From Triplophysa rosa (taxonomy: Eukaryota; Chordata; Actinopteri; Cypriniformes; Nemacheilidae): 64,000 nucleotides of DNA. The stretch is from contig NC_079913.1 of assembly GCF_024868665.1 (NCBI RefSeq), positions 4,319,769-4,383,768 on the forward strand, in the 5' to 3' direction. Position 1 is the stretch's first letter; each line of letters starts with the position of its first letter. The notes beneath the pieces were generated by a model. It had not been told where the DNA came from. It saw only the letters and a list, made by a program, of their open reading frames with translations, and searched no databases. Made by a program: the position numbers and the translations under genes. Below, one piece after another: positions 1-12,163 of this stretch.

Positions 1-105
<105 letters not shown>

Positions 106-1346
106 GTCTGAACACAGAGTCAGATTTCACCGTCTCACTCTTCTCTAAATTTCTCTCTCAAGTGACGTTAAAACCATGATCTGCACTCTCGCTCTTCCTT
201 TAAACTTCTAGACTTTCAAGAAGATGCACTTACATCACAAACCCATGAGCTGTCAGTCAAGCGTCTGTCTGTCTGTCACAGGTTTGATGTGATGATATTA
301 CACTGAGCACACACACACTTATCCTAACTGTGTCTTTATTTTGTCTTTAGTCCTAAACCTGAAATAAAATACATTTTATAGTCTGATTTGACTGTGAATG
401 ATTTTTAAGGCACAATGTGGTTGATGTGAACTGCTGGACTGCGATCATTTATTCCAGACTCTTCATTATAGATGGATGTGGATGGAGTGTAATATTTGAT
501 TAATGGCCGTCAGAGAGTCTGAAATGAGATGCATTTTAATGAGACCTTGAAATTCATTCAGCTTGATGTTACCTCAGATTCAGTCTGAGAATAGAAAAGG
601 TCTCTGCTAACTATCGTACACTTCTGTTCTGCTTCAGATCTGTCTGAGATTTGTTGAAATCTGTCTAGAACTAGAAATGTATGAATTTGATATTTATATG
701 ATGATGTGAGGTTACAGACATGAATGTGTGTTTATTATTGATCAGAATTAAATCTGATTAAAAATACATGTATACTTCAGACAGATTTGCAGTAGGTTAT
801 CAGATATTTGAACATGCTCTGTGTCCATTTGTGGAGTGGAGGTCATGAATGAGCTCACACACATCGTTTATAATGTTTGTATAGCAGGAGAATTAAAGGT
901 CCTGGATAACATCTGATCTCCGAACAGCCATTAAAACCTAAAGCTCATCTAATATTTACAGCACATGCATTACAAACTGAACCTCTGATGGGCTCCTGTC
1001 TTTCTTTGCTTCACTCTTACTGAACAAATATATAAGAAAAGAAAATAATATTTACCTTACACGCCAAATAAAGTCAATACAAGCAACAATATTACAAACC
1101 AAGGAAATATTTGGAAGAACATTAATAAACAAGATGAAGTTGTGACAGTAAAATAACAATACCACCTGAGATTAAAATGATTATTTTTCTCTCTCTGCTG
1201 TTGTGTGTAACACGATGTTTAGATAATTTTGTGTTGCTCTGGTTTCTCTGAGAGGTTTCGTGATGGTCTATCGGTGTCTCTCATCTGTGTCTCTCACACA
1301 TTCATCTTGTGTTTGAGTGTTAGCGAGCAACATGAGATCTCTCTCA

Positions 1347-1362
1347 CACACACACACACACG

Positions 1363-1403
<41 letters not shown>

Positions 1404-1406
1404 GCA

Positions 1407-1438
<32 letters not shown>

Positions 1439-1466
1439 CGCACGCACGCACACACACACACACACA
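1347..1466. repeat. (CA)n/(CGCA)n microsatellite
   Basis: About 120 bases of CA repeats interspersed with blocks of CGCA. The open frames across it encode only His-Thr or Cys-Val repeats and are artefacts. Confidence 0.97.
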
Positions 1467-2493
1467 GAAGATGCGATGAAAATGACAGCTCTTTAGATAT
1501 GAAACAAAAACTTGGGTTAAAAATGATGATGCACAAATAATTTAAGAAAAACAATTCTCATACATTGAGGTTTAATCACATACTATACATATTTGTTTGG
1601 TTAAAGTATTAAACTATTTGAAATTTAGAGATGTTATCATTTAGGGCTTCCAGACGTGAGAGAAATAAAGCTGAAAGATGTTTGCTAAGCACACAGGTAA
1701 CATTTACAACATAAATATACTGATTGATTCATAGTGTCATAGAGAGCTCTATGAATATCATTAGAGACATCTCAATCTGTCATCACATCATGAAAGTTTG
1801 CCAGTAATACTCTGCTTTATGGATTTTTTGTGTCAGCAGTATTAAAAAGTGCAAAGCTGTTGTGATTTACATGATGAACGTGTAAGAAAACAACCTTCAG
1901 ACGCATTACAGGAGCGCTCAATGTTTTCTCCATTAATTTCTCATCAGAATCCACCTTGACTGAGACTTTCACCAGCGTGTCCTCCAGAAGAACGACAACA
2001 TCTCTGTCTCACCTGAACACAACACACGTGATTTATTATTTTTACATGTTTGTAATAAAATTACATTTGTGATTGTTCATATGTTGTAAAACAACTAAGC
2101 ATCTAATGTCTCAATTTCATTATTCTGCATTCTAGATTCACTGCCATTGTGTTTCTTTAAACAACAAACCATTAGAGCATCAACGCACGCATGTTTTTAT
2201 TTTCACTTCATGTGCTCTTACGTTCTTTTTATTAGGAAAGAAAAACAAGATGCATGTTAAAGAACAGCTTGACAGATGAAAACCCTCAATTCTGAATGCA
2301 TCAAATACAGACATAAACAAACATAAATTGAAATCCATCCAGTATGTGTCAATTTCTCTCCCGCTGTCTCTCCTCTCAGTCAATGTTTTTCTGCATCTGT
2401 AAACATTGAGTGTGAGATCAGACAGCGTCGTGCCCTGTGGAGATTTGGCAACCCGCGGTGACGTGCTCTGTGTCTGACCCGTCCGTCCAGCTG

Positions 2494-2501
2494 TGACGTC
2501 A
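2494..2501. promoter_or_regulatory. Palindromic CRE (TGACGTCA)
   Basis: A perfect TGACGTCA inside the longer palindrome TGTGACGTCACA, in a locally GC-richer patch with CCCGCGGTGACG just upstream. CREB/ATF factors bind this octamer. No promoter or exon can be assigned next to it, so function is unproven. Confidence 0.35.
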
Positions 2502-3654
2502 CACAGCAAATTCAACATACACATACAACAACATACTCCCGAAAGATGGACTGTTAAAGTAAATACTAAACTTTCAGAATTCAGTGCGTGCCACTTCTGT
2601 AATGCACGTGACACCGGCTGGAGGCGGTGAACTCAAAGATTACTTCTCATCAAACGTCACGTGAAGCTAATTAAAGGTATTTTCTTTATTTTTTTGTGAT
2701 TTTTAAATTTTTTGCTTGCCTGCATCAATGCATTTAATGTCTACAGTGTTTACAAGTGTCTAACGATAGTTATGTCTGCTCATGCTTTGCAATCTGAAGC
2801 GGGATTACACCAAGTTACATTCAAACACGTTTGTTTTTATAGATGGATATATGACATTTCTATGAGAAACATGATAACTCCTAGAGGAAGGAGAGCAGAG
2901 ATGAAGAAAGATCGAGTTCCTGAAGATGCTGACGGGTTCACATGTGACAGGTAAGAAATAATGTACACTTTCTAGTGTTCATGTCGTACAGCACAACAAG
3001 CTTTTAACTGTCAAACAGCAGAATTGAGTTTAATACTTTCATGAAGTTTTGAAGCTGAACGGCGCCTCCTGCCGGTCACTCAGAGGAACAACATTAATAC
3101 TGAGTGTCAAAGCACAAATGTATGAATATTTCATTTGAGAAAATGTTTGGATTTCAATGAAATCATTTATTTTCAGAAATCTGAATCTTACTGATAATGA
3201 TTGTGAGGTGATTTTCACAAGGTGTTAAACTGTTAATAATGTCACAGATGCTGTAATGAAACTCTGCATGTGTGTTAAATTCATTTCACATTTCAAACGC
3301 TGCAGGCAGAACTGTGATAAACACAACTGCGCGCGCCTCAGGCTCATAAAGTCTCCTGCTAGATGAAGGTTAAACAGTAACATGGCAGTGATTGCTGTGG
3401 AGAAATAACTGAGGTTAATGTGAGACACCACACAGCAGTTTTTAGCTCAGGGCAGTGAGATATCTGAAACTCTCAGAGCATCACATGGACGAGAGCTCTT
3501 TATAGACCTGATTTCACATTTATACAACAATCTTCAGGGGTTTTAATTAATTTTCCAAATCTCATCCTCCACTAGGACTCGCATGATCTGCTGGTGTATA
3601 GCACACACCAGTCAATAAAGACTTTTATGAGTGTTATAGTTTACTTATATTTAT

Positions 3655-4133
3655 ATTTAAAGACCATCAGACAGCTGCAGCTCATACAGAACGGTGCTGC
3701 AAGGATTCTGACCAGAACCAAAAAATCAAGGGTTCACTCAAAACAAGGCGAGTCAGCGTTTAGCCATTATGCCACCCGTAGCTGGAATCTGCTTCGCTAA
3801 AGACATCAGACGTTCACCAACAGTAGCTACTTATAAATCCAGATTAAAAACACACTTGTTTAGCTGTGCATTTACAACCCGAGCACTGTGCTGGTTTACA
3901 TCAACTGCACTTCTGTTTCTAATTTCTTTTTCTTTTGTTCTTATTCTTTTTATATACACACTCACATTTTTTTACTGTTTTATTGTTTCTTAAAACCTAA
4001 AGTTGTATTTGTGATCTTAAATCATTTGCATTTTAAAGATACGTCTTATTTCTCTTTGTCAATCGTTTTATGTAAAGCACTTTGAATTGCCCTTGTGTAT
4101 GAAATGTGCTATATAAATAAACTTGCCTTGCCT
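3655..4133 (+). mobile_element. Truncated L2-like LINE, 3' end
   Basis: The translation shows the usual C-terminus of an L2/Maui-type reverse transcriptase: TIRQLQLIQNGAARILTRTK, then, after an internal deletion, a frame reading SAFSHYATRSWNLL, then a shifted frame with RRSPTVATYKSRLKTHLF. The 3' tail GCTATATAAATAAACTTGCC is the usual end of teleost L2 copies. The 5' part is absent, a middle segment is deleted and at least one frameshift is present. It is a dead 5'-truncated copy. Confidence 0.85.
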
Positions 4134-4136
4134 ATA

Positions 4137-4690
4137 TCAACTCAACTTTATTTATATAGCGCTTTTTACAATTTTCATTGTTACAAAGCAGCTGTACATG
4201 AGACATATTGACTATAAGCAAAACAATTAAAGTTGTACCTGTAAAAACAAGAAAAAGGTGAAAACACAGAAGACAGACATACCCACATACAAAACACTCC
4301 ACACACACAATATGCACACGTACTAACACACATAGACATAGACATAGACACACACACACGGACGCACACACGTACACAAACAAGTACGCACACACAGTGA
4401 GAGCAAACATTTAAGATAAAGGAGAGAGAAGCACAGGTCAAATATAACAGACTATAAATTCCTATATGCAATATTAATTAAGTAAAACTTTAAAATTCTA
4501 AAGCAGCCCCCCCCGGCCAGGCAAATAGTGCAAAAGAACAGTATGCAAATGGTGGCGAGGAACCCAAAACTCTAATCGAGAAAAAAAACCTCAGGAGAAC
4601 CCAGGCCCGACCAGGGGATTCCAGTTCCCCTCTGACAAAAGCTGCTGCCTCTGCACAAGCTCCAGAGAGCTTGCACAACAAGGCTAAATA
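4137..4690 (-). repeat. Dispersed teleost repeat, reverse orientation
   Basis: It begins with CTTTATTTATATAGCGCTTT and continues through ACAAAGCAGCTGTACATGA to GGCGAGGAACCCAAAACTC and CCTCAGGAGAACCCAGGC. I recognise these phrases from a high-copy cyprinid repeat with LINE-like 3' ends. A CA-rich segment interrupts it at 4300-4395. Class assignment is from memory. Confidence 0.6.
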
Positions 4691-6081
4691 AAAATAAATA
4701 AACGTGTATATATATATATATATATACAGTATATATATCACTCATCATCCAGCAGTCATACCAACACACATGGAAACAAACCTGAGGATTGTGAAGCTTT
4801 AGTTTATGTTTTAATATTCATCATCCAGTGATGCTGTTTGTCAAGAGATAAAACATTTTTTTTTCTAGACAAATGCAGATTTATGTCATTTAGACGGTGA
4901 AATACAGTAGATCATCATCATATTCACATCATCTCTGATCATCTGACATATTTATACACACATGTATTTCGAGGCATTTCTCATCTTTAAAACATAATGT
5001 GGTTTAATTTCAAAAGTAAATTCACCAAAAATAGACCTACATGAAAATAAAAATATATATCACAGCATAGACAGACTGTAATACAGCGTTTCATTAAAGT
5101 GCATTTAAATGGTCAATTTAGTTTGATAACAAAATAAACATAATAAAAAAGGAATGTGTGTGTGTGTATGTTTAGTCTGTAGGGGGCAGTGTGACATCAT
5201 CACACATGACATCATCATTGAATAAATAAGTGTATAATCAGGTGACAGTTAATATGAATGTTAGTTACATACATGCACCCTATCATCATTGCAGCATTAT
5301 TCATATATGCATATGTATGACATTAAATATAATATCTGTATGATAACAGCCCCGGTGCGCAAAAGAATACAACAACTAAAGCTTTCATTTCAGTCTCTTA
5401 AATCAAGTAAAAACACTAGTGTAACATTTGTGTATTGAATTGTTAATACTATCAGATGTTGTGTACTGTAATAGAGAATATAACCGCAGTTCTGAAAGAT
5501 ATAAAAACAACAAATGAATTCATCAAATTTATATTCATTAGTCTCTAGCTGTTTACTATACATCTACATTAGTGAATATGTTAAATATAGTCTCTATATA
5601 CACCCTTTATATTAGACTGTTAGATCATATCTATATTTAAGGCAATATGTTAAAGAGCGTCATCGTGTCACTCTTTTATAAATATAAAGCCAAAAAACAC
5701 CTGTATGTTTACAAGAGATCATCAGCATTTCTCCCGCTCGTGGAATATTTCAATTCCCGAAAAGCAGAAAAGCAACCCGGAATATTTCCCCTGAGCACAG
5801 AAGATTGAAACGATATTGCTTCATGCTTGTAGATTTGGTTAATCCTCAAAGAATCCCATTCATAATGCCCACGAGAAATCATTTACGTTCAGAGCATCTG
5901 ATTCACAGACATCTACTTCTTATCAGATCCTATGACATGAAGATATCAAGTGTGCTTGTTTAGTGGCCGTGACACGCGTGTTTATCAAGACATGTTATGA
6001 TGTGTAACACTGGAGTAACGTCTTTCTAACACTCACACTTTATGATGTGTTTTGGCAGTGTGTTAAAGACCTCACGAGAGT
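4691..6081 (-). other. Probable slc16a7 3' UTR and flank
   Basis: AT-rich sequence downstream of the slc16a7 stop codon on the minus strand. It contains several TTTATT words (AATAAA on the minus strand), but I cannot tell which is used. A TA microsatellite lies at 4709-4738. No other coding exon was seen. Confidence 0.4.
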
Positions 6082-8367
6082 TTAAATGTTTGTTTCTCGC
6101 TGTACAACACCGTCCTGATCCTCACAGAGCTGCTGTGATGCTTCAGCGTCTGCGTTCGTCTGCTCCTGATTCTCCCGCCGCTCAGACGTCTGGTTTTGCT
6201 TGTGTTCACGCTCTAGCAGTCTGTAGTTGATGAAGTTACCGATGAAGAGCCAGACGCTGGCCAACACCACCACAGATCCACAGCACAGATACATGTACTT
6301 GTAGTTCTTGGTGACGTCCACTAACTTCCCTGCAGGCGATTTTGTGTTAGCATTCTTCACGTCTTCGAGGGATAAAATCATTGAAAAGAAGAATAACTCC
6401 TACCTGCCAGAGGTGGACCGATGAGCACCGGACAGCACTCGACGATAGTGGTGAGACCCACGGCGCTGGAGAACCTCTGAGCCCCCACCAGATCCATCAG
6501 CGTCTCGAACAGAACCGCGCTCACCATACCGAACGCCAAGCCGAAGAAGATGGCGTACACCACCATCCCGGTGTACGTCTCTGCCAGCGGGCACAGGAGG
6601 TGACACACACCGTTATACAACACGGCGAAACTGAAGAAGTACTGAATCCTGGGCCGGACCCAGCGCGAGTTAGCCAGCAGTCCCATAGACGGCCGAGCGA
6701 ACATGTCCACGAAGGCCAGGATGGACAGAAGAAAGGCCGCCCGATACTCGTCCACCCCGTTGTCTCTGGCGTAGGGGGACAGGAAGACGATGGGCGCAAA
6801 GAACCCGAGGAACATGATGACGTTCCCCGACAGGTAGATGAGGAAGCCGCGGTGCTTGAAGAGCGACAGGTCCAGATATTTGTTGATGGTCTGCCAGGCC
6901 GTGCTCTTCTCTGTCTTGGAGGCCACGGGTTTCTCCTCAAGCGCCTTGGTTTGGTTCGGAGGGGCTTTCAGGGGTCTCATGAGGGATCCGGCCACGCAGC
7001 AGTTGAGCAGAAGACCGCCGAGAATGAGAAAACTGCCCCTCCATCCAAACTCATTGATGAGATACTGGTTGAGCGGAGCGAGGGTGCAGAGGAACACCGG
7101 ACTTCCGGCCATGGCAAAACCGTTGGCGATGGGTCGTTTCTTGTAGAAGTATTTTCCGATCATTGTTAACGCCGGCTGAAGGTTGAAGGCCAGACCGAAA
7201 CCTTTGAAATGAGACGCGAGCGTCCGTCACTATTAACATTCAGTGTGAAAACGTGAACGTGTGTGTGAAGAATCATGACACTCACCTCCTATCACTCCAA
7301 TACAGATATAAAGCTGCAGGACATTATTACAGAATGAAGCGCTGATCATACCCAGAGCACACAAAAAACCACCCAGAATCATGATGGGACGACAGCCGTA
7401 TGTGTTCACCAGAATACTGCTGATAGGACCTACGCAAAACACAAACATTATATAGATTTACATTTCACATGCTTACAATCATTAAAGGGACAGTTCGCCC
7501 CCAAAATGAAAATTCTCTCATCATTTACTCACCCTCAGGTTGTTCCAAACCTGTATAAACTTCTTTGTTCTGCTGAACACAAAGGAAGATATTTGGAAGA
7601 ATGTCAGTAATCAAACAGATCTCATCCCCCATTTACTGCCATAGTGGGGAAAAGAAATACTATTTCAGTAAATGGGGGATGAGAGCTGTTTGGGTACTGA
7701 TATTCTTCCAAATATCTTCCTTTGTGTGCAACCAAACAAAGAAACTCCTACAGTTTTGGAAACCTGAGAGTGAGTAAAGGTTTCATTTTTGGGTGAACTA
7801 TCACTTTAAGATCATTGTTTTGCCTGGCTTATAAAGTCATTGTACTTTTAAAATATCTTTACAATAAATTATTAGTGGAATGTGTTTTTGTCTCTATATT
7901 TGATGTTAAAGTGTCTGTGATTAATCTGATCGTGTTGTTCAAATTGATGTGTGCTTGTGAAAGTCACCAGCTGTAAATGAATATTTGATGATCAGTTGTG
8001 TGAGATTAAAACAGGTGTTTAATGTTAAACAGAGAAGTCAATCTGTGCAGTAATGAATTGAATTAAAGCAGTTTGTGCACCTGCTCACTGTGTTACGCTG
8101 AATATTACATGAAGCCCTCCACAAAAACACGGAGTGAACCCTTGAGTTTGTACCTCCAGCGTACATGACGGCCAGCATGATGGACGAGATCCACGCCACC
8201 TGACTGTACGACGCATCGAAGATTCTCTGGATGTCTTTGAAGAACACAGTGGTAGCCTTCGGGAAAGCGTAGGAGAATCCGATAGAGATGAAGGCCCCGC
8301 CCACCACGGCCCAACCCCACCCACCGTCTGGAGGCGGAACGGCTGGTGGTCCAACGGGGGGAGGCAT
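6082..8367 (-). CDS. slc16a7: Monocarboxylate transporter 2 (MCT2)
   Basis: Proton-linked plasma-membrane carrier for lactate, pyruvate and ketone bodies (SLC16 family, 12 membrane helices). Coding exons on the minus strand are 8154-8367, 7286-7429, 6404-7201 and 6082-6329, all with GT-AG borders, giving 467 codons; human MCT2 has about 478. The N-terminus carries the family motif DGGWGW (residues 14-19) followed by FSYAFPK, whose Lys is the conserved transport residue. The helix-8 signature [11 protein letters not shown] contains the essential Asp and Arg. I chose MCT2 over MCT1 because [18 protein letters not shown] and the C-terminal RETNI match MCT2. The next gene, lrig3, is also its human neighbour. 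The ATG at 8365 is the only one near the start of the conserved region. A foldback transposon sits in intron 1. A 5' UTR exon probably ends at 11443. Confidence 0.95.
7484..7809. mobile_element. Palindromic foldback MITE in slc16a7 intron
   Basis: The left arm begins AAAGGGACAGTTCGCCC and the right arm ends GGGTGAACTATCACTTT. The arms are imperfect reverse complements along their whole length, for example GAAGATATTTGGAAGAAT against ATTCTTCCAAATATCTTC, with the turn near 7640. It is a non-autonomous DNA element of a type very common in cyprinids and codes for nothing. Confidence 0.9.
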
Positions 8368-8421
8368 GTCAAACCCTGAATATCACTGAAACGCACAAAA
8401 CAACTTTATAAACGTGTGTGT

Positions 8422-9092
8422 GTGTGTGTGTGTCCTGTCATTCTACAAGAACTGAAGAGATCACACATCTGAACATGTGACTGACACACAAAACCCTGCC
8501 TCTCATTCCCCTGCTGCTTCAGTTCATGGAAATATGTGTGTGGCTACAGGTGTAACGAAATCCATCCAGTGTTTACAAACCAAACACACTCCCGGTGATT
8601 CTTATCATATGATATTTCACTTCTCGAGACAAACACTCCAGATACACTCAAAACACGCACACGCAGAGAGGTTATGTGATACTAAACAAAACAAAATCAT
8701 GTGTAAGCTTTTACATGCTTGAAATCCACACAACCTTTCTTCAAAGTCATTGTGAAGTGATTGACGTCATATTTCCGATGAGTCATGTGATTCTGTATGA
8801 AAGCGTGAGGAGACGCACACATTTCTTTCATTTGTCCTGCACCATCAGTCAAACACACGACACAAATGACACACTCCTCATTCTCATTCACTCACATTAA
8901 CCAATCACACGTCCTGTTTAAACCGGCCTGTTCCAGCTCATGACGTCTACACTTCATCAACGTGAGCGTCAGGTGACACTTTTACCTGAAACTCTGCATG
9001 TGTTTGTGTGTGAGGTCACACACGTTTACCTCACTTTACACACTTCTACTGTTGTATATATACAGCTGTTACATGAACTGAATGCACACACA
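8422..9092. other. Non-coding stretch in slc16a7 5' intron
   Basis: A GT microsatellite lies at 8415-8433 and a TTGACGTCAT word at 8761. No exon or recognised repeat was seen. It probably lies in the first intron of slc16a7 if the 5' exon near 11.4-11.55 kb is correct. Confidence 0.4.
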
Positions 9093-9360
9093 TGTTGGGT
9101 TTCCATGTTTTATGGGGACATCCCATAGACGCAATGGTTTTTATACTGTACAAACTGTATATCATATTCTCTACCCCTAAACCTAACAATCACACAAAAC
9201 TGTCTGCTCTTTTAGATTTTCAAAACAGTTAATTCTGTATGATTTATAAGCTTGTTTCCTCCACAAAAAAATGTGCCCACAAGGACAAGGATTTTGGATA
9301 TTGCCATCTTTGTGGGGACATTTTGTCCTCATACCGTAGGGTTTACCCTTCCCACATGCA
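9093..9360 (+). repeat. GGGGAC-type dispersed repeat, copy 1
   Basis: The first of three related copies in the window. Shared phrases are GGGGACA(T/G)(C/T)CCATAG, ATACTGTACAAACTGTATAT, CCCCTAACCCTA-like text, TAGATTTTCAAAA and TTATAAGCTT. It is flanked by CA microsatellites, as are the other copies. This copy is the most diverged. Confidence 0.8.
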
Positions 9361-10766
9361 CACACACACGCACACACTGAAGACCAGCCGGGTGACGTCT
9401 AGGTCAAGCTGACTGTATAGGACACATGCTGTACTTCATCACGACAGAATGAGTTTGAACAGTGTGTCTGTGTCTTTAAGACTGTGTCTCATGAATATTT
9501 AATGAGATGGTGTTCTCTGTTGTCTTTAGAGCATGAATCATGATTTGTGGCTCTCTGCAGTGGACAGAGGGCATTATCACATCCATAAAACACTCACCTG
9601 TGAAGAGTTTTGTTTGATAAATCCTCAGTAATCAGACTGAAGACGTTCGAGCATCAGTGACTTTAGTGTTTAGATATTTCAGTGATAAGTGTTTGCATCG
9701 CTTCTGACTTTTCAGGTGTGATCGTGTGAGAATTCGTCGCAAATTAAGCTGCAGTCTATTTAAACAGAGACACACCCGTTGATACTGTATGCCCCACAAC
9801 AACTTCCTGTTTCAACAGGAAGTACAGTAACACGGGAGCTGAACCCACCTAAAAAAAGAAAGTCAACGTATAAAAGATCTCATGAGTTTTCAAAGGGACG
9901 TGATGTTGATCGATCCGCCGGTGTGTTGATAATTCCTCCTGTACGCAGACTCTTTCTTCATTTTGGGTGAAAGGTGAGTGTGTCTTTAAAGAATGAAGCA
10001 GGAGTGAACGGAAGGAAAGAACTGTTGACACTTTCTGAAGACACTTTGAAGGTCTCTGTGTGTTTAAAGGCCCAAAGAACTGAAGTACAACAACAACGTC
10101 TAAAGTTTCCCACAGCGAGGGAAAAACTTAAGGAACAATAGACTCGATGGAGTTGTGCGGCGAGACCCTGCGGGGGTCTTTACTAATGACAATCATACGG
10201 ACGTCCGCCTCATCTCGCATAAATCAGTAGAAACACGTGAATGTTGAGATATCACAAAATGAAAAGAAAAGTTCAAAGGAAAACAAAACAAAACAATCCT
10301 CTTTATAACTGCACACACTCTGATCTGAGACATTCAGAGGTTGTTCAAGGAAACAAAACTACAGCACATGACCGGTGTGAATGTCCCGGCATAATCAGAC
10401 TGAGTGTGCGTGTGTGTTACAGATTTACTAACACGCTTAAATTCATTTTACACTGAAATCACATCACAGTGTCTAATTTCACAGGATGAATAAAAAGCAC
10501 GTCATACAGCCGCAGGTCATCGTGTGTTGACACCTTCATGATTCTCACCCTCCTGCTGTGACTTTCATCGGTACATTATCATGATCACACAGTCACATTA
10601 AACATTTCTCATATCACATTTAACAAGACACACTGAGGATGTTTATAATATTCAGGTTATATCTGCTAATCTTGAACCCTGTGATGATATAAATACAGAA
10701 ACACAGAAGATGTGAAACACATGACGAATTATAATCTGCAGTTTCTGTGTCTTCACACACGCACAC

Positions 10767-11036
10767 AGGTATGTTTTATTATCTCCGTGGGAACAGTCCA
10801 TAGGCGTAATGAGTTGTATACTGTACAAACTGTATATTTTATCCCCTAACCCTACCGCTAAACCTAAAGATCGTAGAAAACCTTTTGCATTTTTAGATTT
10901 TCAAAAATTATCGTTCTGTACAATTTATAAGCTTTTGTGCCCGTGGGGACCTCAATTTTGGACCCCACAGTGACACGGGTCCCCATGAGTTGGTGTGCAT
11001 TCAGGTTTAGGTCCCCACTAACATATAAAAACCAAG
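10767..11036 (+). repeat. GGGGAC-type dispersed repeat, copy 2
   Basis: It shares with copy 3 the phrases CAGTCCATAGGCGTAATG, TGTACAAACTGTATATTTTA, CCTAAAGATCGTAGAAAA and GTGCCCGTGGGGACCTCAA. The family is probably a non-autonomous element. I see no terminal inverted repeat that I would defend. Confidence 0.85.
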
Positions 11037-11442
11037 TCCGCACGCACACGCGCACTGAATGACATTTATTCACAGACACAGAGATCACGTGACCCTCGGT
11101 AATAATATAAATCCACAGGCTGAAGTGACCCAGATGAGCAAAACCTGCTTAATCTGGATAAATATAGAGCATCAATGCTGCTGTCTATCTGATGAGTGCT
11201 TATGAGGGAGCACTGGACAGTGTGCATGGAGGAGATACATCAATCCCTGTATCAATCTGATATCAAGCATCGGATATTTGTCTAAATATTTACACCTGAC
11301 ATGACATGAATAAAGAAAGAAAAACAACATTCACATCACATCCCCGATCCTGTTCAGCATCCTTGTGATAACGGGACGGTTCCGAACACACACACACACA
11401 ATCATCAGAATAAATGTCATAATTTAAAATCGCCTTATTTAC

Positions 11443-11660
11443 CTGTTGTCTGTCACTGTCTGTCTGTGTCTGCCTCTCTGACCTTCAGTCTCTGTTGCTG
11501 TTGCTGCAGAAAGACGCTCCGCACGCGCGCTTCAATCGCTCGCTTCGCGTACGCCCGTGGTGACGTCACGCACCGTCCGCTTCTACGGCGGAGGTTGGGC
11601 TCGTTAATATTAATGACGCAACGTAGTATTCGTCTGTTGGGCTTATGCGATTGGTTTAAA
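11443..11660 (-). promoter_or_regulatory. slc16a7: Probable slc16a7 promoter and 5' UTR exon
   Basis: The interval 11515-11600 is unusually CpG-rich for this window and contains a perfect CRE TGACGTCA at 11561-11568. On the minus strand a good donor (CAG|GTAAAT) ends a putative untranslated exon at 11443. An inverted CCAAT box (GATTGG, 11650) and an ETS-like GCGGAAGT (11693) lie just upstream, which would also suit divergent transcription to the right. Only motifs and position support this; the transcription start is not located. Confidence 0.45.
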
Positions 11661-11854
11661 AGAGGGCGGTGAATATAAATGAGGTAAACTGAGCGGAAGT
11701 TACCAAGCAGCATTTACTTTATTACAGGATCTACTTTATTAAATATTTTAAAGACAGGAGTAGAATCGGGTTGAGTAGTTAGCCTTAATTACGTGCTTGA
11801 GGAATAGTGGTCTGAAAACAGAATATAGAAATCTTAGGTCTCAACTTCGTCACA

Positions 11855-11940
11855 CTCCAGCACAGTAGGTGGCGGTATGCACCTTTACAGTTTGTTTGCA
11901 ACCCGCAAATAAATCCACAGAAGATGAAGTAGTAGTTACC
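11855..11940 (+). repeat. Fragment with GGTGGCGGTATGCACC, SINE-like
   Basis: The text CAGTAGGTGGCGGTATGCAC followed by TTTGCAACCCGCAAATAAA and GAAGATGAAGTAGTAGTTAC resembles a short repeat seen in many vertebrate genomes. The match is from memory and the boundaries are approximate. Confidence 0.4.
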
Positions 11941-11941
11941 T

Positions 11942-11998
11942 AGCAACGTCAGCTAACCGAGAACGGACGCATGAGCTCAACTCGTTAACGGCGTGCAG
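11942..11998 (+). other. Possible first exon of a divergent transcript
   Basis: Downstream of the CpG-rich promoter, CGGCGTGCAG|GTACAC gives an acceptable plus-strand donor at 11998/11999. The segment holds only a five-codon frame (ATG at 11971). A possible acceptor, TGTGCTGTAG, lies at 14012-14021, but the sequence after it meets stops quickly. If transcribed, it looks non-coding. Confidence 0.2.
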
Positions 11999-12163
11999 GT
12001 ACACAACACTTAATCGGTGTCGATTGCTTTGAAACATGTTTTTATGAGGATTGTTTAAACAGTCGAAATTTCCTTTTTGTGTATAACGTTACTCGTACTT
12101 TTCAACTAAGCGTGCGTGCGTGTTGTAGGAATATTACATGTATTTATGCACATCTAGACCTGT

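Larger units (their letters stand above)
106..3654. other. Intergenic stretch without a recognisable gene
   Basis: AT-rich non-coding sequence. Apart from a CA microsatellite and one palindromic CRE near 2.5 kb, I see no exon with a family-like translation and no recognised transposon. The longest open frames read through the CA repeat or have no similarity to anything I know. Confidence 0.6.

Noticed and set aside
2180..2614. 144-codon minus-strand frame near the palindromic CRE
   Set aside because: Composition is like random non-coding DNA, with no domain, no splice context and no similarity that I recognise.
6381..7169. 262-codon open frame on the plus strand
   Set aside because: It is the antisense shadow of the large slc16a7 exon, which has a family-perfect translation on the minus strand.
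6082..8367. Assignment to MCT1 (slc16a1) with lrig2 as neighbour
   Set aside because: LRIG2-SLC16A1 is a paralogous pair, but the transporter sequence ([14 protein letters not shown]-terminal RETNI) is MCT2-like.
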